A stretch of 64,000 bases of DNA from Ectopseudomonas chengduensis (GTDB lineage: Bacteria; Pseudomonadota; Gammaproteobacteria; Pseudomonadales; Pseudomonadaceae): NCBI RefSeq assembly GCF_015712065.1, contig NZ_JACFYZ010000017.1:1-64000 (forward strand), read 5' to 3'. The position numbers and the translations under genes are program-made. Each line of letters opens with the position of its first letter. Within the stretch, counting starts at the first letter, position 1. The notes under the pieces are model-generated. The model did not search any database and was not told the DNA's origin. It saw only the letters and a list, made by a program, of their open reading frames with translations. Of this stretch, positions 45,429-54,618 are shown in pieces.

Positions 45429-47477
45429 GTGACCGCGAACAACCCCCTGCTGCAAGACTTCGACCTGCCGCCCTATTCGCAGATCAAACCGGAACACGTC
45501 GAGCCCGCCGTCGACCAGATCCTGGCAGACAGCCGCGCTGCCATCGCCAAACTGCTCGAACAACAGCAGGCCAATCCGAGCTGGGACGGCCTGGTGCTGG
45601 CGCTGGACGAGCTGGGCGCGCGCCTGGGCCGGGCCTGGAGCCCGGTGAGCCACCTCAACGCCGTATGCAACAGCCCAGATCTGCGCGCGACCTACGAGGC
45701 CTGCCTGCCCAAGCTGTCGGAATACTGGACGGAGATGGGCCAGAACAAGCCGCTGTTCGAGGCCTATGACGCACTGGCCAAGAGCCCGGCTGCGGCCAAT
45801 TTCGACGTGGCGCAGAAGACCATCCTCGAACACGCCCTGCGTGACTTCCGTCTGTCCGGCATCGACCTGCCGGCCGAGCAGCAGAAGCGCTATGGCGAAA
45901 TCCAGATGCGCCTGTCCGAGCTGAACAGCAAGTTCTCCAACCAGTTGCTCGACGCCACCCAGGCCTGGACCAAGCACGTCACCGACGAAACCCTGCTGAG
46001 CGGCCTGACCGACTCGGCCAAGGCGCAGATGAAACAGGCCGCAGAGGCCAAAGGCCTGGACGGCTGGCTGATCACCCTGGAATTCCCCAGCTACTACGCG
46101 GTGATGACCTACGCCGATGATCGCGCCCTGCGCGAAGAGGTCTATGCCGCCTACTGCACCCGCGCCTCCGACCAGGGGCCGAACGCCGGGCAGAACGACA
46201 ACGGCCCGCTGATGAGCGAGATTCTCGACCTGCGCCAGGAACTGGCGCGCCTGCTCGGCTTCGCCAACTACAGCGAACTGAGCCTGGCCAGCAAGATGGC
46301 CGAGAACACCGACCAGGTGCTGAGCTTCCTGCGCGACTTGGCCGTGCGCAGCAAGCCTTTCGCCGAGCAGGATCTCGCCGAGCTCAAGGCCTTCGCCGCC
46401 GAGCAGGGCCTGGATGACCTGCAGAGCTGGGATGTCGGCTACTACAGCGAGCGCCTGCGCCAGCAGCGCTACAGCATTTCCCAGGAAGAAGTGCGCGCCT
46501 GGTTCCCGGTGGACAAGGTGCTCACCGGCCTGTTCGCCATCGTGCAGAAGCTCTACGGCATCGAGATTCGCGAGCTGAAAGACTTCGACACCTGGCACCC
46601 GGACGTGCGCCTGTTCGAGATTCAGGAGAACGGCCAGCATGTCGGGCGCTTCTTCTTCGATCTCTATGCCCGCGCCAACAAGCGCGGCGGTGCATGGATG
46701 GACGGCGCCCGCGACAAGCGCCGCGACACTCAGGGCCAACTGATCGCCCCGGTGGCCAACCTGGTATGCAACTTCACCCCGCCGGTCGGCGGTAAACCGG
46801 CACTGCTGACCCACGATGAGGTCACCACCCTGTTCCACGAGTTCGGTCACGGCCTGCACCACCTGCTGACCCGCGTCGAGCACGCCGGCGCCTCGGGCAT
46901 CAACGGCGTGGCCTGGGACGCAGTCGAGCTACCCAGCCAGTTCATGGAGAACTGGTGCTGGGAGCCGGAAGGCCTGGCGCTGATCTCCGGCCACTATGAA
47001 ACCGGCGAGGCACTGCCACAGGCCATGCTGGACAAGATGCTGGCGGCGAAGAACTTCCAGTCCGGGCTGATGATGGTGCGCCAGCTGGAGTTCTCGCTGT
47101 TCGACTTCGAGCTGCACGCCACCCACGGCGACGGCCGCAGCGCGCTGGACGTGATCGAGGCGATCCGCAGTGAAGTCTCGGTGCTACGCCCGCCGGCCTA
47201 CAACCGCTTCGCCAACGGCTTCGCGCATATCTTCGCCGGTGGCTATGCGGCCGGTTACTACAGCTACAAGTGGGCCGAAGTGCTCAGCGCCGATGCCTTC
47301 TCCAAGTTCGAGGAAGAAGGTGTGTTCAACGCCGATACCGGCCGCGCCTTCCGCGAGGCGATCCTCGCCCGTGGCGGTTCGCAGGAACCGATGGTGCTGT
47401 TCGTCGACTTCCGTGGCCGTGAGCCGAGCATCGACGCCCTGCTGCGCCACCTCGGCCTGAGCCAGGAGGCCGCATGA
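45429..47477 (+). CDS. prlC: Oligopeptidase A
   Basis: A 682-residue M3-family zinc metallopeptidase. The active site LFHEFGHGLHHLLTRVEHAG (HEFGH, near residue 472) and a downstream glutamate in SQFMENWCWEPEG match the family; size is normal. PrlC degrades signal peptides and other oligopeptides in the cytoplasm. It starts at GTG 45429, 129 bases from the divergent gamma-carbonic anhydrase, and overlaps the YheV gene by four bases. Confidence 0.95.
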   Translation: MTANNPLLQDFDLPPYSQIKPEHVEPAVDQILADSRAAIAKLLEQQQANPSWDGLVLALDELGARLGRAWSPVSHLNAVCNSPDLRATYEACLPKLSEYWTEMGQNKPLFEAYDALAKSPAAANFDVAQKTILEHALRDFRLSGIDLPAEQQKRYGEIQMRLSELNSKFSNQLLDATQAWTKHVTDETLLSGLTDSAKAQMKQAAEAKGLDGWLITLEFPSYYAVMTYADDRALREEVYAAYCTRASDQGPNAGQNDNGPLMSEILDLRQELARLLGFANYSELSLASKMAENTDQVLSFLRDLAVRSKPFAEQDLAELKAFAAEQGLDDLQSWDVGYYSERLRQQRYSISQEEVRAWFPVDKVLTGLFAIVQKLYGIEIRELKDFDTWHPDVRLFEIQENGQHVGRFFFDLYARANKRGGAWMDGARDKRRDTQGQLIAPVANLVCNFTPPVGGKPALLTHDEVTTLFHEFGHGLHHLLTRVEHAGASGINGVAWDAVELPSQFMENWCWEPEGLALISGHYETGEALPQAMLDKMLAAKNFQSGLMMVRQLEFSLFDFELHATHGDGRSALDVIEAIRSEVSVLRPPAYNRFANGFAHIFAGGYAAGYYSYKWAEVLSADAFSKFEEEGVFNADTGRAFREAILARGGSQEPMVLFVDFRGREPSIDALLRHLGLSQEAA

Positions 47478-47761
47478 GCGATGCTCCTGTGAACAGCACC
47501 CCGAAGCGCTTTATCGCCGGCGCCGTGTGCCCGGCGTGCAGCGAGACCGATAGCATCAAGATGTGGAACGTCGACAGCGTACCGCACCGCGAATGCGTCA
47601 AGTGCGGCTATGCCGACACCCTCGACGCACGCGGTAACTCGGTGCCCAAGGAGATCCCCACACGTGTCAACGTCAGCGGCCTGAAGCCCAAGGCGGCCGA
47701 CCCCAATGTGCAGGCGGTGCAGTTCTTCCCCAATCCAAAGCTGAAGAAGCCGAGCGAGTGA
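47474..47761 (+). CDS. YheV-type zinc-ribbon protein
   Basis: A 95-residue protein with a zinc ribbon: CPACSETDSIKMW and ECVKCGYADTL supply two CxxC pairs. The C-terminus is a short basic tail (FFPNPKLKKPSE). It is the usual partner following prlC in Pseudomonas (as PA0068 after PA0067). The function is unknown; its overlap with prlC (ATGA) suggests coupled translation. Confidence 0.9.
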   Translation: MSDAPVNSTPKRFIAGAVCPACSETDSIKMWNVDSVPHRECVKCGYADTLDARGNSVPKEIPTRVNVSGLKPKAADPNVQAVQFFPNPKLKKPSE

Positions 47762-47904
47762 CTCGTAGGGAGGGTTAGCGGCGCCGAGCGTCGATCTCGC
47801 AAGCGCCAATAAAGGTGGCGCGCTCGGATGGCCGCCCCACGTAACCCACCAGGCGATGGATCGTGTTGCGCCGATGGTGCAGGCGAGTTGCTCTCACCTA
47901 GACC

Positions 47905-48696
47905 TTACTCGCGAAAGAACTCCCCCGGCGTTGCGCCGAACTGGCGGCGAAAGGCGGCGATAAAGGCAGATAACGAGTCATAACCGCAGGCCAACGCCAC
48001 GTCGGTGACGCGCTCGCCCTGCTCCAGCGGGCTCAGCGCATCGAGCAGGCGCTGTCGCTGGCGCCAGACGCGAAAACTCAGACCCGTCTCACGCAGGAAC
48101 AGCCGGCTCAGGGTCTTTTCCGAAACCCCCAGGCGCTCGCCCCATTCGCCCAGACCGAGCTGGCGCAGCGTCGCATCCTCCAACCCCTGACAGACCTCGC
48201 GCAGCCGCGCGTCTTGTGGCAGCGGCAGCATCAACGCCACCTCTGGCGCAGCGCGCAGTTCGTCCAGCAACACTGCCGCCAATCTACCCGGCGCGCCCTG
48301 CTCGTCGTATTCGGCCGGCAACGCACTGAAACCGCGAATCAGCTCGCGCAGCAGCGGGCTGACCGCCAACACTCGGCACTCGGCCGGCCCCCAGGGCACC
48401 GCGCTGCCGTCGATGTACAGGCTGCGCATCTCGGTGCGTGGCGAGCTGAAGACCTGATGTTCGACCCCCGCCGGCACCCACACCGCGCGCTGCGGAGGGG
48501 CGACGAAGCGAGCCCCAGCGGTCTGCACCTCGAGCACCCCGGCGATGGCGTAAGACAGCTGCACCCAGGGGTGGGTATGGCGGAAGGTCAGGGCGCGATT
48601 GGTCAGCGATTCGGTGCGGCCATACAGCGGCCGAGGCAGGCTGGGCAGCTCGGGCAGGCTGCGATGCAGGGTGGCGGGATGTCTGTTTGGCGACAC
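47905..48696 (-). CDS. AraC-family regulator with cupin sensor
   Basis: A 263-residue protein. The N-terminal half is a cupin-type domain (FRHTHPWVQLSYAIAGVLEV, VAPPQRAVWVPAGVEHQVF), and the C-terminal half has the AraC double HTH (LGLGEWGERLGVSEKTLSRL, VALACGYDSLSAFIAAFRRQ). It is divergent from the SBF-type transporter gene with an 81-base spacer, so it may regulate it. The ligand is unknown. Confidence 0.87.
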   Translation of the reverse strand: MSPNRHPATLHRSLPELPSLPRPLYGRTESLTNRALTFRHTHPWVQLSYAIAGVLEVQTAGARFVAPPQRAVWVPAGVEHQVFSSPRTEMRSLYIDGSAVPWGPAECRVLAVSPLLRELIRGFSALPAEYDEQGAPGRLAAVLLDELRAAPEVALMLPLPQDARLREVCQGLEDATLRQLGLGEWGERLGVSEKTLSRLFLRETGLSFRVWRQRQRLLDALSPLEQGERVTDVALACGYDSLSAFIAAFRRQFGATPGEFFRE

Positions 48697-48777
48697 TTGC
48701 TGGCTCTTTAGCGTTAGCCGGAAATTTTCGACGACGATAGTTTGGCGCCCTCCTGTATCGCAAGTCCGAGATTCGCC

Positions 48778-49764
48778 ATGTTCCTGCGCCGCCTGCTGCC
48801 CGACAATTTCACCCTGACTCTGCTCGCCGTTGTGCTCGCCGCCACACTGCTACCCGCCAGCGGCCAGGTCGCCACGATCTTCGAATGGATCACCAACCTG
48901 GCCATCGCCCTGCTGTTCTTCATGCACGGCGCCAAACTGTCGCGTCAGGCGATTCTCGCTGGTGCCGGGCACTGGCGTCTGCACCTGCTGGTATTCGCCT
49001 GCACCTTCATCCTCTTCCCGCTGCTCGGCCTGGCGCTCAGGCCGGCACTGGAGCCGCTGCTGGGTAAGGAGTTGTACCTGGGCATGCTCTACCTGTGTGC
49101 GCTGCCGGCCACCGTGCAATCGGCCATCGCCTTCACCTCGCTGGCGCGCGGCAACATCCCGGCGGCGATCTGCAGCGCAGCGGCCTCCAGCCTGCTCGGT
49201 ATCTTCGTCACCCCGCTGCTGGTGGCCTTGCTGATGGGCGTGCAGGGCGACAACGGCTCGACCCTCGATGCCATCGGCAAGATCAGCCTGCAGTTGCTGC
49301 TGCCCTTCGTTCTCGGCCAGATCGCTCAACGCTGGATCGGCGGCTGGGTCAACCAGAACAAGAGCTGGCTGAAGTACGTCGACCAGAGCTCGATCCTGCT
49401 GGTGGTCTACACCGCCTTCAGCGCCGCGGTGATTGGCGGCCTGTGGCAGCAGGTACCGCTGACCACCCTGCTGCTGGTGATTGCCGCCTGCTGCGTGTTG
49501 TTGGCACTGGCCCTAGTGCTCACCCACCTGCTGGGCAAATGGTTGGGTTTCAGCCTGGAAGACCGCATCACCATCCTCTTCTGCGGCTCGAAGAAGAGCC
49601 TGGCCACCGGCGTGCCGATGGCCCAGGTGCTGTTCGCCGGCGGCGCCATTGGCGTACTGATCCTGCCGCTGATGCTGTTCCACCAGATCCAGCTGATGGT
49701 CTGCGCGGTGCTGGCGCAGCGTTATGCCAAGCGCGAGGAAGCGCCGCAGATCGCAGCCGTTTGA
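48778..49764 (+). CDS. SBF-like bile acid:sodium symporter family transporter
   Basis: A 328-residue membrane protein with about ten helices. Family segments are LLFFMHGAKLSRQAILAGAG, LPATVQSAIAFTSLARGNIPAAICSAAASSLLG and FCGSKKSLATGVPMAQVLF. It belongs to the SBF_like/YfeH group; the substrate is likely an organic anion, but unknown. The start at 48778 (MFLRRLLPDN) follows the family pattern. Confidence 0.85.
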   Translation: MFLRRLLPDNFTLTLLAVVLAATLLPASGQVATIFEWITNLAIALLFFMHGAKLSRQAILAGAGHWRLHLLVFACTFILFPLLGLALRPALEPLLGKELYLGMLYLCALPATVQSAIAFTSLARGNIPAAICSAAASSLLGIFVTPLLVALLMGVQGDNGSTLDAIGKISLQLLLPFVLGQIAQRWIGGWVNQNKSWLKYVDQSSILLVVYTAFSAAVIGGLWQQVPLTTLLLVIAACCVLLALALVLTHLLGKWLGFSLEDRITILFCGSKKSLATGVPMAQVLFAGGAIGVLILPLMLFHQIQLMVCAVLAQRYAKREEAPQIAAV

Positions 49765-49805
49765 TCGACGCCGCGACAGAAGGGACTTGCCCGGGTCTCA
49801 AATAA

Positions 49806-49821
49806 CTGTATTTTTATACAG
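49806..49821. promoter_or_regulatory. LexA-type SOS box
   Basis: CTGTATTTTTATACAG has the CTG-N10-CAG layout of LexA operators, with nearly perfect symmetry. It sits 19 bases before the radical SAM start codon, within the expected promoter zone. The homologue in P. aeruginosa (PA0069) has been described as DNA-damage induced. Confidence 0.8.
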
Positions 49822-49840
49822 TATATTTTGGAGTCCGAGC

Positions 49841-50902
49841 ATGTCCGTCAGCCTGCCGCCACGTGGCCGTGGTACCGCCAGCAATCCGCACAACCGTTAT
49901 GCGCCGACCCGTTCGGAGCAGGAAGACGACGGCTGGTATCAGGACGAAACGCCGCCTAGTCGCGCCACCGAAGTGCGCAAGGAGCAGGCGAAGACGGCGA
50001 TCACCCGCAATAACTCACCGGACGTCGGCTTCGACCGCTCGGTGAACCCCTACCGTGGCTGCGAGCATGGCTGCATCTACTGCTTCGCCCGGCCGACTCA
50101 CGCTTACTGGGACATGTCGCCGGGCATCGACTTCGAAACCCGCCTGATCGCCAAGACCAACCTGGCCGAACGCCTCGAAGAGCAGCTGCAGAAGCCCGGC
50201 TACGTGCCGCAACCGATCGCCCTGGGCATCAACACCGACGCCTACCAGCCCATCGAGCGTGAACAGCGCCTGACTCGCCAGGCCCTGGAAATCCTGCTGC
50301 GCTACAAGCACCCGCTGCACATCATCACCAAGGGTTCGCTGATCCTGCGTGACCTCGACCTGCTCAGCGAGCTGGCCAGGCACAACCTGGTCAGCGTGGC
50401 CTTCAGCCTGACCACCCTGGATGACGAACTCAAACGCATCATGGAGCCGCGCACTGCCGCCCCAGCGGCGCGCCTGCGTGCCATGCGCACACTGCATGAA
50501 GCGGGTGTCCCGGTCAGCGCCATCTGCGCGCCGATGATTCCGCAGATCAACGACATGGAGCTGGAAGCACTCCTGGAAGCCGCCCGTGACGCCGGTGCTC
50601 GTTCGGCCGGTTACGTACTGCTGCGCCTGCCGCTGGAGATCGCCGGGTTGTTCGAGGAGTGGCTGCAGGTGCACTTTCCGGATCGCGCCGCCCACGTGAT
50701 GAGCCTGATTCGCCAGAGCCGTGGCGGCAAGAACTACGACAGCCGCTTCGGCAGCCGCATGCGTGGCGAGGGCCTGTTCGCTGACCTGCTGGAGCAGCGT
50801 TTTCGTCTGGCGCGGCGCAAGCTCGGCCTGGATCAGCGAGGCAGCGTGGTGCTGGACTGTTCGCAGTTCTGCCCTCCAGGTGCGCAATTGAGCCTGCTCT
50901 GA
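49841..50902 (+). CDS. PA0069 family radical SAM protein, SOS-controlled
   Basis: A 353-residue radical SAM protein. The cluster motif is CEHGCIYC (CxxxCxxC), preceded by SVNPYRGC and followed by an SPL-like core (LGINTDAYQPIEREQRLTRQ, LHIITKGSLILRDLDLL). It resembles spore photoproduct lyase-type proteins. The substrate is unknown. The ATG at 49841 lies 20 bases after a clear SOS box, so induction after DNA damage is likely. The upstream transporter is separate. Confidence 0.9.
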   Translation: MSVSLPPRGRGTASNPHNRYAPTRSEQEDDGWYQDETPPSRATEVRKEQAKTAITRNNSPDVGFDRSVNPYRGCEHGCIYCFARPTHAYWDMSPGIDFETRLIAKTNLAERLEEQLQKPGYVPQPIALGINTDAYQPIEREQRLTRQALEILLRYKHPLHIITKGSLILRDLDLLSELARHNLVSVAFSLTTLDDELKRIMEPRTAAPAARLRAMRTLHEAGVPVSAICAPMIPQINDMELEALLEAARDAGARSAGYVLLRLPLEIAGLFEEWLQVHFPDRAAHVMSLIRQSRGGKNYDSRFGSRMRGEGLFADLLEQRFRLARRKLGLDQRGSVVLDCSQFCPPGAQLSLL

Positions 50903-51054
50903 CTTGGCAGCCCGTCTCGATATGTTAAAACGTGGCAGGGTCCGTACGAAAAGTTTCCGAGCGAAGGTCAGGCGAACCGTTTTTTAGCGAAGCATCACCG
51001 ATGCGCAGGTATTTTTCGTACAGATCCTTCTTGAGGCATTGACCGACGACGACC

Positions 51055-51960
51055 ATGACCCGCACATCCCGCGTAGCCGACCCGTCCTACGAACTGATGG
51101 ACGACCATGAAGGCCATTCGCTGATCTACCGCCAGCACGGCTTTCCCTCGCCGCTGGTGCGCTGGCACTTTCACAAGGAATACGAGCTGCACCTGATCGT
51201 CGCCAGCTCCGGCAAGGTGTTCATCGGCGACTACATCGGCAATTTCTCCCCCTATACCCTGTTCCTCACCGGCCCCGGCCTGCCGCACAACTGGATCAGC
51301 CAGGTCGAGGAAGGTGAGGTAGTGGAAACCCGCGACATGCTGGTCAACTTCACCGATGAAGTACTGGAAAGCGGTACGGCGGTGTTCGCCGAGTTGAAGA
51401 CCCTGCAACCCTTGCTGGCCCGTGCGCAGTTCGGCATCGAGTTCCGCGACCCGCAGCTGATTCGCGAAGCTAGCGTGCTGATGGGCAAGATCGCCAACAG
51501 CCGCGGCATCACCCGCCTGAGCCATTTCTTCATCCTCATGGAGCTGCTCGCCGGCAGCGAGGATTACCAGTTGCTCTCGGCCGTGACCTCTTCGGAGCTG
51601 GGCGACGAGCAGCATGTCGAGCGCATCAACCGGGCGGTGGACTACATCTTCCAGCACTACGCGCAGGGCATCAGCCAGGAGGAAGTCGCCGAGCACCTGG
51701 GCATGACCACCACCTACTTTTCGCGCTTCTTCAAGCAGGCCACCGGGCGTGGTTTCGTCGAATTCGTCAATCGCCTGCGGGTGAGCAAATCCTGCGAGCT
51801 GCTGAGCAAAAGCGACAAGCCGGTGACCGACGTGTGCTTCGAGTCCGGCTTCAGCAATATTTCCAACTTCAACCGCCGTTTCCAGCAGCTCAAGGGCATG
51901 ACCCCCTCCGGTTATCGCAAGCTGGCGGTGCAGCGCCTGACCGAGCAAAACCTGTACTGA
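51055..51960 (+). CDS. mtlR: AraC-family activator of the mannitol/arabitol operon
   Basis: A 301-residue regulator: an N-terminal cupin-like domain (VRWHFHKEYELHLIVASSGK, FLTGPGLPHNWISQ) and C-terminal AraC HTH pair (VAEHLGMTTTYFSRFFKQAT, ELLSKSDKPVTDVCFESGFS). It lies directly upstream of mtlEFGKDYZ in the same direction, as P. aeruginosa PA2337. It should activate the operon in response to mannitol, arabitol or sorbitol. A 9-base inverted repeat (50944-50952 with 51013-51021) lies in its 5' region. Confidence 0.92.
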   Translation: MTRTSRVADPSYELMDDHEGHSLIYRQHGFPSPLVRWHFHKEYELHLIVASSGKVFIGDYIGNFSPYTLFLTGPGLPHNWISQVEEGEVVETRDMLVNFTDEVLESGTAVFAELKTLQPLLARAQFGIEFRDPQLIREASVLMGKIANSRGITRLSHFFILMELLAGSEDYQLLSAVTSSELGDEQHVERINRAVDYIFQHYAQGISQEEVAEHLGMTTTYFSRFFKQATGRGFVEFVNRLRVSKSCELLSKSDKPVTDVCFESGFSNISNFNRRFQQLKGMTPSGYRKLAVQRLTEQNLY

Positions 51961-52051
51961 ATCGGTAGTCCTCCCCTGCTCCGACCTCCTCTACACCCCC
52001 TCATGCCAGAGAGTTACACCCCTTACCGTGGCGGTTTCTCACTGCCCAAGC

Positions 52052-52081
52052 AGTGCAAAAAAGTATCGATCACTGTGCACT
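52052..52081. promoter_or_regulatory. Candidate operator upstream of mtlE
   Basis: AGTGCA (52052-52057) and its complement TGCACT (52076-52081) flank an 18-base spacer in the mtlR-mtlE gap. Location fits an MtlR site, but the arms are short and I cannot match them to a defined consensus. Confidence 0.3.
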
Positions 52082-52188
52082 CAAGGATTTGTTCGTGCAG
52101 GCCTGCGGGGGTGTAATCCGGCCCGAGCCAAACAAAAACAATAACGATCTTCCGCAGCCATACAGGCGCGGGAGAGGAGTTCACAAGC

Positions 52189-53499
52189 ATGAACAACTCG
52201 ATCAAAGCCCTCGTTGCAGCCTCTTGCCTGTCCCTCACCCTGGTTGCTCAGGGCGCCGAAACCCTGACTATCGCCACGGTCAACAACAGCGACATGATCC
52301 GCATGCAGCGGCTCGCCAAGACTTTCGAAGAACAGAATCCCGACATCCGCCTGAAGTGGGTGGTGCTCGAGGAGAACATGCTGCGCCAGCGCCTGACCAC
52401 AGATATCGCCACCCAGGGCGGCCAGTTCGACGTGCTCACCATCGGCATGTACGAAGCCGCATTGTGGGGCGAGAAAGGCTGGCTGGAGCCGATGACCGAA
52501 CTGCCGGCCGACTACGACCTCGACGACGTCTTCCCCTCAGTGCGCGAAGGCCTGTCCGCCAAGGGCACGCTGTACGCCCTGCCGTTCTATGCCGAAGCCT
52601 CGATCACCTATTACCGCAAGGACCTGTTCGAGCAGGCCGGTCTGGAAATGCCCGAGCAACCGACCTGGGAGCAGATGGCCGAATTCGCCGGCAAGCTGCA
52701 TCAGCCGGACAAGGGCCAGTACGGCCTGTGCCTGCGCGGCAAGGCCGGCTGGGGCGAAAACATGGCGCTGATCACCACCCTGGCCAACGCCCACGGTGCG
52801 CGCTGGTTCGATGAGCAGTGGCAGCCGGAATTCACCGGCAGCGAATGGCAGAACGCGCTGAACTTCTACGTCGACAACATGAAGAAATACGGCCCACCCG
52901 GCGCCTCCAGCAACGGTTTCAACGAGAACCTGGCGCTGTTCAACAGCGGCAAGTGCGCGCTGTGGGTCGATGCTAGCGTCGCCGGCTCTTTCGTCACCGA
53001 TACCTCGCAAAGCAAGGTCGCCGACGCCGTCGGCTTCACCTTTGCGCCAACCCAGGTCACCGACAAGGGCGCCTCCTGGCTGTACTCCTGGGCGCTGGCG
53101 ATCCCTACCAGCTCCAAGTCCAAGGACGCCGCCAAGACCTTCAGCGCCTGGGCCACCTCCAAGGCCTATGCCGAACTGGTCGCCGAGAAGGATGGCGTGG
53201 CCAACGTGCCGCCGGGCACCCGCGCCTCGACCTACAGCGACGCCTACATGCAGGCCGCGCCGTTCGCCAAGGTCACTCTGGACTCGCTGAAGAAGGCCGA
53301 CCCGGCCGACCCCAGCGCCAAGCCGGTGCCTTACGTGGGCATCCAGTTGGTGACCATTCCCGAGTTCCAGGCCATCGGCACCAGCGTCGGCAAGCTGTTC
53401 ACCGCCGCGCTCACCGGACAGTTGCAACCGCAGCAGGCCCTGCAGGCCGCGCAGCAGAGTACCGAGCGGGAAATGAAGCGCGCTGGCTACCCGAAGTAG
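52189..53499 (+). CDS. mtlE: Polyol ABC transporter substrate-binding protein
   Basis: A 436-residue periplasmic sugar-binding protein (family 1). Signal peptide MNNSIKALVAASCLSLTLVAQGA. Mature segments such as ETLTIATVNNSDMIRMQRLA and GGQFDVLTIGMYEAALWGEKG fit MtlE. It captures mannitol and related polyols for MtlFGK. It is first in the operon; the REP structure behind it probably raises its mRNA share over the permease genes. Confidence 0.94.
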   Translation: MNNSIKALVAASCLSLTLVAQGAETLTIATVNNSDMIRMQRLAKTFEEQNPDIRLKWVVLEENMLRQRLTTDIATQGGQFDVLTIGMYEAALWGEKGWLEPMTELPADYDLDDVFPSVREGLSAKGTLYALPFYAEASITYYRKDLFEQAGLEMPEQPTWEQMAEFAGKLHQPDKGQYGLCLRGKAGWGENMALITTLANAHGARWFDEQWQPEFTGSEWQNALNFYVDNMKKYGPPGASSNGFNENLALFNSGKCALWVDASVAGSFVTDTSQSKVADAVGFTFAPTQVTDKGASWLYSWALAIPTSSKSKDAAKTFSAWATSKAYAELVAEKDGVANVPPGTRASTYSDAYMQAAPFAKVTLDSLKKADPADPSAKPVPYVGIQLVTIPEFQAIGTSVGKLFTAALTGQLQPQQALQAAQQSTEREMKRAGYPK

Positions 53500-53517
53500 C
53501 CATTTTGCGGTCCCGTT

Positions 53518-53622
53518 GGGTGGGCCGGGCGGCGCTCCGCTTTAGCCCACCACGAACTCACGGTGAACCGGTGGGCTGAAGCCCACCCTACGGGCTAGAA
53601 CGGAACTCCGCCCGGCCCACCC
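53518..53622. repeat. Palindromic repeat between mtlE and mtlF
   Basis: Outer arms GGGTGGGCCGGGCGG (53518-53532) and CCGCCCGGCCCACCC (53608-53622) are perfectly complementary. An inner hairpin GGTGGGCT-GA-AGCCCACC (53570-53587) lies inside. It fills most of the 173-base gap. Such structures commonly protect the upstream (binding-protein) message from 3' decay. Confidence 0.75.
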
Positions 53623-53672
53623 TACCGGCCGCCCACTTGCGTTACGCCACCCCCAATTCCGCCCTCGGAGGC

Positions 53673-54608
53673 ATGATGAATTCTCCGGCCATCGATACCC
53701 CCGCCGCGCAGGCCAGCACGCCGGTGGCGCGCAAGCCCCGGCGCCTGGCGCCCGGCTGGTTTCTGGTCAGCCCCTCGGTGGCCCTGCTGCTCATCTGGAT
53801 GATCGTGCCGCTGGGCATGACCGTCTATTTCTCGCTGATCCGCTACAACCTGCTGTACCCCGGCGAGAACGATTTCGTCGGTCTGGAGAACTTCGAATAC
53901 TTCGTCACCGACGCCGCCTTCCTCTCCGGCGCTGGCAATACCGTATTGCTGGTGGGCAGCGTGCTGCTGATCAGCGTGGTGTTCGGCGTACTGATCTCGG
54001 CGCTGCTGGAGGCCAGCGAGTTCTTCGGCCGCGGCATCGTGCGGGTGCTGCTGATTTCGCCGTTCTTCATCATGCCCACGGTCAGTGCGCTGCTGTGGAA
54101 GAACCTGATCTTCCATCCGGTGTCGGGGATTCTCGCCGCCATCTGGCAGTTCTTCGGCGCCCAGCCGGTGGACTGGCTGGCGCACCATCCGCTGTTCTCG
54201 ATCATCATGATCGTGTCCTGGCAATGGCTGCCGTTCGCCATCCTGATCCTGATGACCGCCATGCAATCGCTGGATCAGGAGCAGAAGGAAGCCGCGCGCC
54301 TCGACGGCGCCGGCCCCATCGCCATCTTCTGGCACCTAACCCTGCCGCACCTGGCGCGGCCAATTGCGGTGGTGGTGATGATCGAGACCATCTTCCTGCT
54401 CTCGGTATTCGCCGAGATCTACACCACCACCAGCGGCGGCCCCGGCTACGAGTCGACCAACCTCGCCTACCTGATCTACACCCAGGCCCTGCTGCAGTTC
54501 GACGTCGGCATGGCCTCGGCGGGCGGACTGATCGCGGTGGTGATCGCCAACATCGCCGCCATCGTGCTGATCCGCATGATCGGCAAGAACCTGACCGACA
54601 AGCAGTGA
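53673..54608 (+). CDS. mtlF: Polyol ABC transporter permease 1
   Basis: A 311-residue inner-membrane permease with six helices. The EAA loop is EQKEAARLDGAGPIAIFWHLTLPHLARPI. The N-terminal cytoplasmic tail is Pro/Ala-rich. The start at 53673 (MMNSPAIDTP) has GGAG six bases upstream; a start at 53676 is equally possible. It forms the transport channel with MtlG. Confidence 0.93.
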   Translation: MMNSPAIDTPAAQASTPVARKPRRLAPGWFLVSPSVALLLIWMIVPLGMTVYFSLIRYNLLYPGENDFVGLENFEYFVTDAAFLSGAGNTVLLVGSVLLISVVFGVLISALLEASEFFGRGIVRVLLISPFFIMPTVSALLWKNLIFHPVSGILAAIWQFFGAQPVDWLAHHPLFSIIMIVSWQWLPFAILILMTAMQSLDQEQKEAARLDGAGPIAIFWHLTLPHLARPIAVVVMIETIFLLSVFAEIYTTTSGGPGYESTNLAYLIYTQALLQFDVGMASAGGLIAVVIANIAAIVLIRMIGKNLTDKQ

Positions 54609-54618
54609 GGGCCCTGAG

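Noticed and set aside
44757..46883. A 708-codon minus-strand open frame that appears to fuse a long N-terminal extension to the gamma-carbonic anhydrase
   Set aside because: The extension is antisense to prlC, has skewed composition and no family resemblance; a GTG with a good ribosome site at 45299 gives a normal-length protein.
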